A stretch of DNA of 64,000 nt, from positions 434,001 to 498,000 of the forward strand of contig OY970234.1 of NCBI GenBank assembly GCA_963714125.1, written 5' to 3'. Positions within the stretch are counted from its first letter, which is position 1. Each line of letters starts with the position of its first letter. The notes under the pieces are model-generated. The model saw nothing but the letters and a program-made list of their open reading frames with translations. It did not search any database and had not been told where the DNA came from. The stretch is from CAWCAW01 sp963714125. Its GTDB lineage: Bacteria > Actinomycetota > Acidimicrobiia > Acidimicrobiales > UBA8190. Below, one piece after another: positions 24,996 through 34,275 of this stretch. A program made the position numbers and the translations under genes.

Positions 24996-25767
24996 AGCGG
25001 CGCGCGGCGCGAGCCTTAGCGCCGAAGCGGCCCATCGTCGACGGTACGCCAGGCGGAGGCACGGGGCGATCACCGTGCGTCGATGCCGCGCTGGTAGGAC
25101 TCGGGGCCTGGTTTGCGTCCGGGGTCGGGGCCGGGCCCACGGCCGCGGCCAACATGGCCGAGTTGGGGATGTTCACGGGACCTTCGTCGGTGTGCAGGGT
25201 GACATAGGCGAGGCTCATGCTGGCCACCACGCCTTCGAGGACACCGCCGAGGGCGCCGGCGCGCACCTTGATGCGCTCTCCGATGACAAAGGGGCGGGCC
25301 AACAGCAGCACCAAACCGGCAAACACATTGCCGAGTGATTGCTGGGCGGCGATCCCTACGACAACTCCGGTGAGCGCGCCACCGAGGAGAAGATGCTGGA
25401 TGGGCACGGCCAACATGCCGAGGCCGACGAAGATGACGATCACGTAGCCGACCAGGCTGGTGAGCACTTTGACCGCAGATCCGCCCGACTGTCCGGCGCG
25501 GGCGCTGACGACGGCCGCCAGCGTGCCCGACACGCTCTGTACCGCGGCCACGGCGAAGATGACGAAGGCCAGGGCGCCTAACAGCGCGAACAACTTCTCG
25601 TGCAGCGGGTGGCCGTGGACGTTCCCGAATGCCGATCCCACCGTCAGCGCCACCAACGCCCCAAACCCGGTGATCGCCGCCGTGGTGAAACGGTGCTCGC
25701 TTGGTCCAGACCCTCGAGCCGTCTGGCCCTTCGGCACACGCAGGTTGGCGAGTCGCCAAGGGGACAT
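24985..25767 (-). CDS. MscS-family mechanosensitive channel protein
   Basis: A 260-residue membrane protein with about four hydrophobic helices and the MscS signature VGIAAQQSLGNVFAGLVLLLARPF, followed by the beta domain VIGERIKVRAG. The C-terminal soluble domain is short: after NIPNSAML the sequence becomes a Pro/Ala-rich tail ending KARAARRSGP, so the large cytoplasmic vestibule of E. coli MscS is missing. It probably works as a small osmotic release channel or an ion channel variant. The ATG at 25767 is chosen because longer frames run into the Nudix gene; no strong ribosome-binding site is visible. Confidence 0.82.
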   Translation of the reverse strand: MSPWRLANLRVPKGQTARGSGPSEHRFTTAAITGFGALVALTVGSAFGNVHGHPLHEKLFALLGALAFVIFAVAAVQSVSGTLAAVVSARAGQSGGSAVKVLTSLVGYVIVIFVGLGMLAVPIQHLLLGGALTGVVVGIAAQQSLGNVFAGLVLLLARPFVIGERIKVRAGALGGVLEGVVASMSLAYVTLHTDEGPVNIPNSAMLAAAVGPAPTPDANQAPSPTSAASTHGDRPVPPPGVPSTMGRFGAKARAARRSGP

Positions 25768-25838
25768 GGCAATTACGGTACCCGCACCCAGCGCCTGTCC
25801 GGCCTCTTTCCGTGGCGGCAGCGGCGCTGCGCCCCTGG

Positions 25839-26315
25839 TCAGCTGGTCGAAAGCACCATGTTTTGGAGGCGGTCCACCAGGGGGATTTGACCCGAAAGGA
25901 TCTTGACGCGGGCCTCCTCGAGGCCGAACCACGCCGCACGATCGACTTCGGGGAAACGTTGTGTCTGGCCCGAGCGCGGTGGCCACTGCATCTCGAACTC
26001 ATTGGATGTCACCGTGGTGATGTCGAGGTCGCCAACGACGGCCCACGCCCGCACTCGCTTCCCACCGGGTTGGGTCACCTCACCCAAATCGTGGCGTGTC
26101 CCGGGCGGAGCCGGTTGCCCGATCTCCTCGGTGAATTCGATGTCGGCCACCGCGGCGGGGTCATCGCCGTCGCCGTATTCCCCTTTGGGTATGGACCAGG
26201 CCCCGGCATCCTTCTTGGCCCAGTACGGCCCACCCGGGTGCACCAGGAGGACTTCGATGTCACTTACCCCGGAGCGTCGATACACGACGAGCCCGGCGCT
26301 CGTTTTGGCTGTCAC
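25839..26315 (-). CDS. Nudix hydrolase domain protein with altered Nudix box
   Basis: A 158-residue Nudix-fold protein (TAKTSAGLVVYRR, WAKKDAGAWSIPKGEY) that would hydrolyse a nucleoside diphosphate linked to another moiety. The Nudix box GEYGDGDDPAAVADIEFTEEIG keeps the Glu-x-x-Glu-Glu core and final Gly, but has Asp instead of the first Glu and Ile in place of the near-invariant Arg. Activity may be reduced or changed. The start is a GTG that gives the usual N-terminal strand; its ribosome-binding site is weak. It lies 13 bases downstream of the broken nitroreductase gene. Confidence 0.82.
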   Translation of the reverse strand: MTAKTSAGLVVYRRSGVSDIEVLLVHPGGPYWAKKDAGAWSIPKGEYGDGDDPAAVADIEFTEEIGQPAPPGTRHDLGEVTQPGGKRVRAWAVVGDLDITTVTSNEFEMQWPPRSGQTQRFPEVDRAAWFGLEEARVKILSGQIPLVDRLQNMVLSTS

Positions 26316-26328
26316 TGAGCCATCGCGT

Positions 26329-26989
26329 TCAGCGTGACCACAACGGGTCGGACACCTCGAAGCCGAGGGGGCCATCCCAAAAGTTACGGGTCGCCACTTC
26401 GTGCACAGGACGGCGCGGCGCCACCCCCCATCGGCCCGTGGGGTAACCGAAGGACACGCAGCACGCCATGATCCAGCCTTGATCCACCGGCACCCGCAGC
26501 ACGGCGTTGGCTTCGGGCCCATGGAAGAACCCGAGCAGTACCGTCGAGCGCGCTGCCGATCCCCTCGGCGCGTGCCGCCAGCTGGGCGCTCCACACCGCC
26601 GGGAAGATGGAGCCGCCGGTCGGGTCGTGCTGCACGAATCCGAAGAGGTAGAGCGGAACCTCCTCGAAATGGTCGGCGAGGTGTTGGGCCGAGCGCCGGA
26701 CTTTTTCGAACTGGATGCTGTCGGGATGGGTCGGGTCCGCCTGCGCCTCGGCGATGCGATCGGCGTAGACGTGCTTCCACAGTTGGTCGGTGCTGTCGCG
26801 ATACAGCGGGCCCAGCTCCGCCTTGACGGCAGGGTCGTCGACGAGAAGGAAATGCCAGTTCTGTGCATTGCCACCACTCGGGGCCCGTATGGCGGCGTCG
26901 AGGATCCGGGCTTGGATGTCGGCTCCCACCGGGTCGGGTCGCACCCGCCGCATGGCGCGCGTTGTGTACAGGGCTTCATAGACGTCCAT
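26329..26989 (-). pseudogene. nitroreductase-family gene with a frameshift
   Basis: The first 150 or so codons from an ATG with GGAG upstream encode a nitroreductase-type flavoprotein (MDVYEALYTTRAMRRVRPDP, then IRAPSGGNAQNWHFLLV). After GIGSAL the matching sequence (TVLLGFFHGPEANAVLRVPV to DPLWSR) continues in a different frame. The break falls at 26542-26545, where four bases separate the Leu and Val codons expected to be contiguous or one codon apart. Joined, the product would be about 219 residues, normal for the family (FMN-dependent NAD(P)H oxidoreductases). It may be a genuine pseudogene, a sequencing error, or programmed slippage; no slippery sequence is evident. Confidence 0.8.
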
Positions 26990-27040
26990 GTCGGTCTCCG
27001 TTATCAGCTTCGGGGCGAAGAGGACCCGTATTACCATGAG

Positions 27041-27052
27041 GCGACGCGTCGC
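27041..27052 (+). promoter_or_regulatory. 12-base perfect palindrome in a divergent promoter gap
   Basis: GCGACGCGTCGC is a perfect palindrome between the nitroreductase start and the divergent membrane-protein start. It could be an operator for either gene. In G+C-rich DNA such palindromes also occur by chance. Confidence 0.3.
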
Positions 27053-27087
27053 GTGACTTGCGTGGCACGAAGGAGAGGTCCGGGCCG

Positions 27088-28332
27088 ATGGGGAACGTGA
27101 CCGTTGCGCCCGCACTTCGTGGCGTGCTGTACGCGCTGGCGCTGGTGGCCTTTGTCGCCGTCGTGTTCCTTCGCGGCGGGCCCTCCACCGGCGACGCCTT
27201 TGCCGTGGTGGGGCCCACGACGCAACTTTCTCACGGGGACTTGGGTGCTGCCGCCACCGCCCAAACCGAATATCAACCTCCCGGCTACAGCGTGCTGGCC
27301 TCACCGTGGGTCGTGACCTTCCGGTCCCTCATTGGGGCACCGACCTGGTGTGACCGGGATGTTCCTGCGTTTGCTCTGGCCCTGGAGACAACGTGTGACG
27401 CCGGCGCGGGCGGCGAGCACTGGTATCGATCCCAAGCCGTCCTCGGCATAGTGGCATGGGTCGCGCTCGCCTTCGGGTGCGTGGCATTGCTCGGGGCGGC
27501 CGGTTTTGGCGCCGGGCTGGGCGCGCCACTGCTGGTGCTGGCGCTGGCTGTCTTGCCAACGACCGGGGATGCCCTGGTGCAGACGTTCCATCCGCAGGAC
27601 CTGGTGTGTATGGGCATGGTGGCCGGCGCCACCGCGCTGGCGCTGCGACGGCGCTGGATGTGGGCCGGCGTCGTGTTCGGGGTGGCGTTCACGTGCAAAC
27701 AGTTCGCACTCCTCGCCTTGGTGCCGGTCCTGATCGCGGCCACGCCGGGGTGGCGTGAACGGGCCCGCCTGGTGGTGCCCGCCGCCGTGGCGTCGGCGGC
27801 TGTTGTCCTTCCGTTCTATGTGGCGAATCGCAGCGCCACTACCCAGGTACTGAGCGCCCTGAGCGTGGCCGGAGGGGGAAAGTTCTCGGCGGGCACCATC
27901 GTGGGATTGTCGCCCCTGTCCTCGTCGGCCAAGCTCGCCGTGGCCCGCTTCGGCGCCATCGCCTTGGCCGCGGCAGTGGCCCTGTGGGCGCGCCGGCGCG
28001 CCCGGGGCGCAGTGCTCGCTCCGGTGCCGTTGATCGGACTGGTGGTGGCCGGCCTGGCGTCGCGTTTGGTCTTCGAGGTGTGGATCTACGGTTACTACCT
28101 GCTCGCCGCCGGCGTCGCCTTGCTCGTGCTCGACGTCGTCTGTTGGCGACCACCGGTGCGGTCGATCATCTGGATCGCGCTCACCACCGTGCTCGTGACG
28201 TTTCTCGCTGACGTCCCTCAGTCGCTGGCGTCGGTACTGTGGCTGGTGGCGTCGCTCAGCGCCGTGGCCATTGGTCTGTCGGCCGCCCTCGGGCGCGACA
28301 GGGTGGCTCGAAGCCCCGCGCATAGCCGATGA
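27088..28332 (+). CDS. polytopic membrane protein, GT-C glycosyltransferase-like
   Basis: A 414-residue protein with about ten hydrophobic helices. The first periplasmic loop contains EYQPPGYSVLASPW, and a later helix pair has TFHPQDLVCMGMVAG and GVAFTCKQFALLAL, a layout reminiscent of DUF2029/GT-C mannosyltransferases that use polyprenol-phosphate sugars. No catalytic assignment is possible from these residues alone. The ATG is preceded by AGGAGAGG; a slightly earlier in-frame start has none. It probably functions in envelope glycan assembly, as does the downstream L,D-transpeptidase, although the two genes are convergent. Confidence 0.7.
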   Translation: MGNVTVAPALRGVLYALALVAFVAVVFLRGGPSTGDAFAVVGPTTQLSHGDLGAAATAQTEYQPPGYSVLASPWVVTFRSLIGAPTWCDRDVPAFALALETTCDAGAGGEHWYRSQAVLGIVAWVALAFGCVALLGAAGFGAGLGAPLLVLALAVLPTTGDALVQTFHPQDLVCMGMVAGATALALRRRWMWAGVVFGVAFTCKQFALLALVPVLIAATPGWRERARLVVPAAVASAAVVLPFYVANRSATTQVLSALSVAGGGKFSAGTIVGLSPLSSSAKLAVARFGAIALAAAVALWARRRARGAVLAPVPLIGLVVAGLASRLVFEVWIYGYYLLAAGVALLVLDVVCWRPPVRSIIWIALTTVLVTFLADVPQSLASVLWLVASLSAVAIGLSAALGRDRVARSPAHSR

Positions 28333-28388
28333 AGCGGGCGTGACGGCCCCGACGCCCCGACCGACACGTGGCCCGGGCCGCCCGCGGG

Positions 28389-29291
28389 TTACGGCCCGAT
28401 CTCTACCGGAGTTCCCGGCACGACCTTGCCGGCCAAGGCCGTAATGGCGGCATTGGTGAGTCGCACGCAACCGTGGCTGGCGTAGGAGCCGATCACCCAT
28501 GGTTGGTTCGTCCCGTGGATCCCGATCTGTCCCGGGCCCCCCTCAAAGCTGAAGTACGTGTTGGAGAAGGCCGAGGTGCCGAGCGCATAGGGGCCATAGG
28601 CGTCCTCGGGGTCGGTGAGCTTCACCATGTAAGCCACGAAGAACGACCCCGTCGGCGTGGGCGCGCTCGGTGCTCCGGTGGCCACGGTGGTCTGGAACGT
28701 CACCACGTTGTTGCAGTAGAGCGTCAGTTCGTGGGCGGCGATCCCGACGACGATGTGGCACGGCACCGACGAGAGGGTGACGTCGGCGAGCGGAACCCAC
28801 GCCGTCGCTTCATTCGGACGTTGCGGTATGTAGGCCTGCACCCACGCGCCCTGCACGGCGGTGACGAGCAACACCAGCGGTGCTCCCAAGTAGTTGTGCA
28901 GTGGCAGTGTGCTTGTCGGCGACGCGGCTCCGGGGGAGCCATAGAGCGGCAGCGACGGCACCTGGGACGTGGCGATCTCCGAGGGGTCGGTGATGGTCGA
29001 AGGCACGCCGTTGACGGCGGCCGGAGTGATGTCGCCGGTGATCACCGCCGTGCTCTGCGCCGGCCTGGCGGCAATGGTGGTGCTGACCGGGGGTGGCGCC
29101 GTGGTGGTCGTCGTCGGCGGGACCGTGATCGGTACTACGGGTTTGGCTTGGTGGTGGGCGCGAAGAGCGACGGTCGACGAGCCGGTAACGAGATCAAGGG
29201 AGATGAGCCCGCACCCCGCCGCGATGGAGGTCAGGGCGACCACGATGACGAGGGTGGCGCCATGACTCGAACGCTGCAATCTCCGGTTCAC
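28389..29291 (-). CDS. L,D-transpeptidase (YkuD) lipoprotein
   Basis: A 300-residue secreted protein: a hydrophobic signal ending in the lipobox-like SIAAGC, a Thr/Pro-rich spacer (VPPTTTTTAPPPV), then a C-terminal YkuD domain with the catalytic IGIHGTNQPW and SHGCVRLTN (nucleophile Cys). It should cross-link peptidoglycan stem peptides (3-3 bonds) or anchor proteins, outside the membrane. Starting at the GTG (VNRRLQRSSH) leaves a 41-base gap to the upstream phosphoesterase; longer starts would overlap that gene. The long linker can span part of the wall. Confidence 0.88.
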   Translation of the reverse strand: MNRRLQRSSHGATLVIVVALTSIAAGCGLISLDLVTGSSTVALRAHHQAKPVVPITVPPTTTTTAPPPVSTTIAARPAQSTAVITGDITPAAVNGVPSTITDPSEIATSQVPSLPLYGSPGAASPTSTLPLHNYLGAPLVLLVTAVQGAWVQAYIPQRPNEATAWVPLADVTLSSVPCHIVVGIAAHELTLYCNNVVTFQTTVATGAPSAPTPTGSFFVAYMVKLTDPEDAYGPYALGTSAFSNTYFSFEGGPGQIGIHGTNQPWVIGSYASHGCVRLTNAAITALAGKVVPGTPVEIGP

Positions 29292-29332
29292 CGTGCCCCC
29301 GACCCACCTCGGGACCGCCGCCCCGATCCGTA

Positions 29333-30901
29333 TCAAGCATAGAGAGAAGACGGGGGGGCACGCCGAGCAGCACCCGGCTCCTGGGTGGGGATCATTTGTT
29401 GCGTCGGGAGCGGGTACGGGGCCGGGTTGGTGACGTCCAACTCGGTCAGCTGGCTGAGGGTGCATTGGGCGTGCACCAGCGCGCCGTGGGCTTGGGTCGG
29501 TGGCAGGGCCGGCACCGATACATCGGGCTTGGCGCGTACCTGCAAAGTGCCGGTGAGGTCGCCGGCGGTGGCCCGCCTCCAGGCCGAGATGTTGGGCGCC
29601 TTGACCCCGAAGCGCTCCTCGATGAAGCGCAGTTGTGAGGTGTGGTCGAAGGTGTCCGAACAGACATATCCCCCTCGGCTGAACGGGGACACGACCAACA
29701 GCGGTACTCGGAATCCGAAACCGATAGGACCATCGATGCCGTACTCCGCTTGCGGCTTATGGCGCGCCGTCAGGTACTCACCGGGCGTGCCCAAGGGGGC
29801 AGTGGGGGGTGCCACGTGGTCGAAGAAGCCGTCGTTCTCGTCGTACATGATGAACAGCACCGTCTTGGCCCAGACCTTGGGGTTCGAGACCAGCGAGCTG
29901 ATCACCTGGTTCACGAACCACTGCCCGGCCGCCGGAGGAGACGGCGGGTGCTCGTCATAGCCGACCGGTGGGCAGATCCAAGACACCGAAGGCAACTCGC
30001 CGGTGGTCACGTCGTGGTGGAAGTCCTTCGGGAAGGTGGCGTTGAAGGCGTTCTGGTACAGCGGCGACGTCGAGTCGGAGGTGTGCTGCTCGAAATACAG
30101 CAGGATGTTGTCGCTCACTCCGAGCGACAGGGGGTTGGACGCCTGGTAGGCGAGGCCGGGCGGGTTGTAGACCCTCCACGACACGCCGGCGGCCTGAAGG
30201 GCTTCGGGCATGGTTCGCCACGTGGTGCTGCCGATGAAACTCGACGCGCTGTTGGTGACGATGATCGGTCCACCCTCTTCGCCGGCCGGGTCGAGCATTC
30301 CCGACAACGCGTAGAGGCGGTTGGGGTGGGTGGGGCCCATGACCGAACAGTGGTAGTTGTCGCAGATGGTGAAGGCGTCGGCCAAGGAATACCAGAACGG
30401 GAGATCCTGACGGGTGTAGTACCCCATAGTGAGGACACCCTGCTGCGGACCTTCGAACTTCGCCATGGTGTGGGTGGCCACGAAGCGGTCCATCTGGCCC
30501 TGGTTCCAGCACATGTGCTGGGCGTTCCATTCATGTGAAAGGTCGTAGGTGCACTCGGCGTCGGTAGTGGCGGTGTCGAGGTGAAACGGCAGCAGCTCGG
30601 TGGCCGAATATCCGTCGCCGGCGCCATTCCATTGCTGTTGGAACACGTTCGCCATGGCCGTGGGGTCGTTGAAACCCCGGACGCCGCTATAGGTCCCGTA
30701 GTAGTGGTCGAACGAACGGTTCTCGTTCATGAGGAACACCACGTGTTCGATGGCCCCGAGATCGGACCCCGCCGGCGGAACGGCCAAGGCGGCCTTGGTG
30801 GTGTCGCCGCCGCACGCCGCCAAGGCGAGTCCGAAGGCTCCCGCCATGCCGGCTACGAGCACTTCACGGCGCGTTCTCAAGATCTGACTGAGTTCGGGCA
30901 A
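29333..30901 (-). CDS. secreted phosphoesterase (phospholipase C / acid phosphatase family PF04185)
   Basis: A protein of about 522 residues with an N-terminal RTRREVLVAG twin-arginine motif followed by a hydrophobic stretch ending LALAACGG, so probably a Tat-exported lipoprotein. The mature part starts IEHVVFLMNENRSFDHYYGT, the hallmark metal- and phosphate-binding segment of the phospholipase C / AcpA family, and has CDNYHCSVMGPTHPNRLY and a later YDENDGFFDHV. It likely cleaves phosphodiesters or phosphomonoesters at the cell surface. Start is uncertain: the TTG chosen has AGGGGGG upstream; another in-frame TTG lies 30 bases earlier. Confidence 0.85.
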   Translation of the reverse strand: MPELSQILRTRREVLVAGMAGAFGLALAACGGDTTKAALAVPPAGSDLGAIEHVVFLMNENRSFDHYYGTYSGVRGFNDPTAMANVFQQQWNGAGDGYSATELLPFHLDTATTDAECTYDLSHEWNAQHMCWNQGQMDRFVATHTMAKFEGPQQGVLTMGYYTRQDLPFWYSLADAFTICDNYHCSVMGPTHPNRLYALSGMLDPAGEEGGPIIVTNSASSFIGSTTWRTMPEALQAAGVSWRVYNPPGLAYQASNPLSLGVSDNILLYFEQHTSDSTSPLYQNAFNATFPKDFHHDVTTGELPSVSWICPPVGYDEHPPSPPAAGQWFVNQVISSLVSNPKVWAKTVLFIMYDENDGFFDHVAPPTAPLGTPGEYLTARHKPQAEYGIDGPIGFGFRVPLLVVSPFSRGGYVCSDTFDHTSQLRFIEERFGVKAPNISAWRRATAGDLTGTLQVRAKPDVSVPALPPTQAHGALVHAQCTLSQLTELDVTNPAPYPLPTQQMIPTQEPGAARRAPPSSLYA

Positions 30902-30981
30902 GCGATCCCCCCTACCTGTGGCGCGGCCCAACGCTACCGGACGCGACGTGGCGGCCCCTGGTGTAAGTAGGGTCGGGCGTC

Positions 30982-32037
30982 ATGAGGAGATCGGGTCCAC
31001 TCGCTCGCATACTGCTGGCGGTGCTCGGCAGTGGCGTGATCGTCACGGCGTGCTCATCAGCTGGCACCTCCGGCAGTTTGTCAGGCCCGGCGGCGGTGGT
31101 GAGCACGGCCGTTGATCGGTTGCCTCCGGCGCCGTCGGTGGGCTGCTCGTCGAGCGCGCCGGCGGAGCTGACCCTCGCCAAGGAGAACCTCACCGTCGAC
31201 GGAGTGCCGCGCTGGTACCTGGAGTCGACGCCGCCGCGGACACGCAAAGGGCCGTTTCCCGTGGTCCTCGACTTCCACGGACTGGACGAGGGCGCCGGAT
31301 TGGAGGCTTTGACCTCGCAATTCGGACCGTTCGCGCAACGACATGGGTTCATCGCCGTCTTCCCCGAAGGGACGGGGAAGCCACTCGGGTGGGATTACAA
31401 CCACGAGGGGTCATCCAATCCGGACCTCGCATATGTCACGGCGTTGCTGAATCAGCTCGAGGCGACGCAGTGTGTTGACGAGACGAGGATCTACTCGACC
31501 GGTCTTTCCGAAGGTGCGTTCATGACCTCGCTGCTGGCGTGCACCATGTCCAATCGCATCGCCGCTTTTGCCCCCGTTTCGGGCGTCCTGCTCGAGGCGC
31601 CCTGCGCGGCCACGCACCCGGTGCCGATCTTGGCGTTCCACGGCACAGCGGATCCGATCTTGTACTTCAACGGCGGTGTCGGCTCTGCCGTTTTGAAGAA
31701 CGTGATCAATCTGAGTGGGCCGCCCCCTTCGGTGCCCATACCGCCCGCCAACCTCAACGGCACGGGATACCCGGCCACCGTGGCGGCCTGGGCCAAGCGT
31801 GACGGGTGTGAGGCGAAACCCACCAACACCCAGATGAGCCCCCACGTGATCCATCGCGTCTACCACTGCCCGTCGGGGACCGCCGTCGAGTTCTACATCA
31901 TCATTGGCGGCGGACACGCCTGGCCGTCGAGCGCGTTCAGTAAAGAGATCGCCGCTGTGACTGGTCCCACGACCTTTGAGATCAACGCCACCACCGTCAT
32001 CTGGAAGTTCTTCCAGCGGTTTCAGCTCCGCCGCTGA
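30982..32037 (+). CDS. secreted PHB-depolymerase/feruloyl-esterase-like alpha/beta hydrolase
   Basis: A 351-residue lipoprotein-type esterase. The signal peptide ends LGSGVIVTAC (lipobox VTAC), then LYKEN-like and LDFHGLDEGAG strands, nucleophile Ser in YSTGLSEGAFM, Asp in FHGTADPILY and His in GGGHAWPSS complete the triad. It resembles LpqC / polyhydroxybutyrate depolymerase-like esterases of actinobacteria. Substrate is unknown; polyesters, feruloyl or acetyl sugar esters are typical for the group. It is divergent from the phosphoesterase gene (80-base gap) and convergent with the GGDEF gene. Confidence 0.87.
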   Translation: MRRSGPLARILLAVLGSGVIVTACSSAGTSGSLSGPAAVVSTAVDRLPPAPSVGCSSSAPAELTLAKENLTVDGVPRWYLESTPPRTRKGPFPVVLDFHGLDEGAGLEALTSQFGPFAQRHGFIAVFPEGTGKPLGWDYNHEGSSNPDLAYVTALLNQLEATQCVDETRIYSTGLSEGAFMTSLLACTMSNRIAAFAPVSGVLLEAPCAATHPVPILAFHGTADPILYFNGGVGSAVLKNVINLSGPPPSVPIPPANLNGTGYPATVAAWAKRDGCEAKPTNTQMSPHVIHRVYHCPSGTAVEFYIIIGGGHAWPSSAFSKEIAAVTGPTTFEINATTVIWKFFQRFQLRR

Positions 32038-32059
32038 AGCTGCGGAGTGCGGGTCGGCG

Positions 32060-33409
32060 TCAGCTGAGCGTGCTGACCGCCCGAGCCTTGCCGTCCATCT
32101 TGGCGCGGTACATCGCCGCGTCGGCGGCCCGTAGGAGATCCTCGGCTGACATCACGTTGTCGGCATCGCACACGGCGATGCCGATGCTGGCCGACAGCGA
32201 CCGCTCTCCGAAGGGTGTGGTGACCGGGCGGCGCAATTCCTCGAGGATTCGGGCTGCCATTTCGGCCCCGCCTCCGTCGGCGAGTTCGACGTCCTCACAC
32301 ACGACAACGAACTCGTCGCCGCCGATGCGTCCGACGGTGTCCGAGGCGCGCATGCAATCGGCCAGTCGCCGGGCAATGGCCGACAGCACCATGTCTCCGG
32401 CCCCGTGGCCGAGTTCGTCGTTCACCAACTTGAAGTCGTCGATGTCGATGAAGAGCACGGCCAGGGAGCATTCAGAACGCTGAACCCGGGCCAGCGCGTG
32501 GGTCAGGCGGTCACTGATCAGCACGCGGTTGGCAGCACCGGTCAGGGGGTCATGCACCACCTGGTGAGACAGTTGGGCGCTGAGGGCCTTTTCAGCTTCG
32601 TAGAGCCGAGCATTGGCCACTGATATGGCAGCGTGCTCGGCAAACAACGACACGGCGCGCAGGTCGTGTTCGCTGTAGGTATGGCCCGCCCCACCACTGA
32701 GGATGAGGACCCCCAGTACCTGACCACGGTGGAGCAGTGGGACGCACACGGCGCTTTCGGTGTCGATGCGTCCCTTCTCCGAAACGGCCTCTTGCACGAG
32801 CAACGGTTCGCAGTCCGCCACCACTCGTTCGGCAATGCGGTTACTTAGGCCCAACGTCACTTCGACTTGGCCGGCCTGACACACGACGTTGAGGGCCCCG
32901 GCCTCATTGATGAGCATGATGGATCCGCTGGACGCCTGAAGAAGCTCAAAGGCACTGGCCAGGATCAGCTCCAGCACCTCGTCGACCACCAACACCGAGT
33001 TCATGGCCTTGCCGGCCTCGTAGAGCACGGCCAGCTCCTTGAGGCGGTTGGACAAGGCGGCGCCCAGTACCCGTTCGTCGACCAGCAACTTGGCCAGCTT
33101 GCGCAGGTGGCGTTCTTTTTCCACCACATAGATGGCGAGCCCTACCACCAAAGCGATGGTCCCGATGCGAAAACCCAGCTGATTGGCAAATCCGAGGCGG
33201 TGGTGCGTGCTGTTCGAGGTGAGGAGGGCGACGGCCGCCGACAGGCACACGAGACCGGCGAATGCCATCGTCCAAAGTTGGGAGCGTCGCCGGTCGACAG
33301 CTTCGAGGGTCGGCGTCGAAAAGCCTTTGATCCCGACGATGCGAGCCTCGCGCTCGACCAGGGTGGGAGCGCTGCCGATACTTGAGGCGCTCGTGGATGG
33401 CTCAGCCAT
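32060..33409 (-). CDS. membrane-bound GAF-GGDEF diguanylate cyclase
   Basis: A 449-residue protein: two transmembrane helices (about residues 46-66 and 75-100), a GAF domain around 130-280, then a GGDEF domain. The active-site loop reads RIGGDEFVVV, intact for making cyclic-di-GMP. An inhibitory RxxD site (RASD) lies five residues before GGDEF, so product inhibition is expected. The GAF domain likely senses a small ligand or redox state. No EAL domain or other c-di-GMP gene is next to it. Targets in the window could be the Tad-type pilins or adhesin, but no direct link is shown. Confidence 0.92.
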   Translation of the reverse strand: MAEPSTSASSIGSAPTLVEREARIVGIKGFSTPTLEAVDRRRSQLWTMAFAGLVCLSAAVALLTSNSTHHRLGFANQLGFRIGTIALVVGLAIYVVEKERHLRKLAKLLVDERVLGAALSNRLKELAVLYEAGKAMNSVLVVDEVLELILASAFELLQASSGSIMLINEAGALNVVCQAGQVEVTLGLSNRIAERVVADCEPLLVQEAVSEKGRIDTESAVCVPLLHRGQVLGVLILSGGAGHTYSEHDLRAVSLFAEHAAISVANARLYEAEKALSAQLSHQVVHDPLTGAANRVLISDRLTHALARVQRSECSLAVLFIDIDDFKLVNDELGHGAGDMVLSAIARRLADCMRASDTVGRIGGDEFVVVCEDVELADGGGAEMAARILEELRRPVTTPFGERSLSASIGIAVCDADNVMSAEDLLRAADAAMYRAKMDGKARAVSTLS

Positions 33410-33499
33410 ACTTCCCTCTTATCGGTGCGCGACCCCAACTCCTTGAGCACCACGTCTTGCGGGGGTGCCCGCAGCGTCGAAGGTTGCTACCTTGGCCCC

Positions 33500-34270
33500 G
33501 TGCGCGCCGAGGCCACCTGGGGTGAAGTCGAGCCCGCCGAGCTGGCCCGGATCGTGGTGGTATCTCCGCACCTCGACGACGCCGCGCTCGGGGCCGGCCA
33601 GCTCTTGGCCACATACCCAGGCTCGACGGTGATCACCGTGTTCGCCGGTCGGCCGCCGGCGTATCCGGCCGAGCCCACGGATTGGGACGCGTTGGGAGGG
33701 TTCGTCGCCGGCGACGACATCGTGGCGATGCGGCGCCAAGAAGACAGCGCCGCGCTCAAGATCCTCGGGGCCGTACCGCGTTGGCTCGAGTTCTCCGACC
33801 ACCAGTACCTGGCCAGCGCCGATCGCCCTCGGCCCGAGCAGGTCGCCCCTGATCTGGCCGCCGCCATCTCCGACGTCGGTCCCAGCGCGGTGTTCCTGCC
33901 CATGGGTCTGGCCAACCCCGACCACGGTGTCACCCACGAAGCTGGGCTCTTGGTGCGCGCCGCCTCGTGGGACGCACCCGATGCGCCGGCATGGTTCTGC
34001 TACGAGGACGCCGGCTACAAACACATCCCCGGCATCCTGGCTCACCGGGTGACAAAACTTTTCCGATCAGGCCTGTGGCCTACTCCAGCCGTGGTGCCGG
34101 TCCAGCTCGACACGCAGGCCAAGCGGAGCGCCATCTTCGCCTACACGAGTCAAGTCGCACCGCTACAGCGCGATCACTCGCTCGACGAACGGCTGGCGGC
34201 CAACGTGCCCGAGCAGTTCTGGCGGCTCGCTCCTCCACCGCAAGGGTGGGAGGTTCTGGCCGACTTGTAG
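33500..34270 (+). CDS. LmbE/PIG-L-family deacetylase
   Basis: A 256-residue protein of the LmbE-like zinc N-deacetylase family. The first motif VVSPHLDDAALGAG carries the metal-binding His-x-x-Asp in a PHLDD variant of the common PHPDD. The second is MGLANPDHGVTHEAGL. Members include mycothiol MshB and GlcNAc deacetylases; the specific substrate is unknown. The GTG at 33500 was selected because it begins just before the conserved strand; a longer version would overlap the divergent GGDEF promoter region. Confidence 0.82.
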   Translation: MRAEATWGEVEPAELARIVVVSPHLDDAALGAGQLLATYPGSTVITVFAGRPPAYPAEPTDWDALGGFVAGDDIVAMRRQEDSAALKILGAVPRWLEFSDHQYLASADRPRPEQVAPDLAAAISDVGPSAVFLPMGLANPDHGVTHEAGLLVRAASWDAPDAPAWFCYEDAGYKHIPGILAHRVTKLFRSGLWPTPAVVPVQLDTQAKRSAIFAYTSQVAPLQRDHSLDERLAANVPEQFWRLAPPPQGWEVLADL

Positions 34271-34275
34271 CGGCG

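Noticed and set aside
26329..27304. Two separate overlapping small genes in the nitroreductase locus
   Set aside because: The two frames carry consecutive parts of one nitroreductase fold, so one frameshifted gene explains both.
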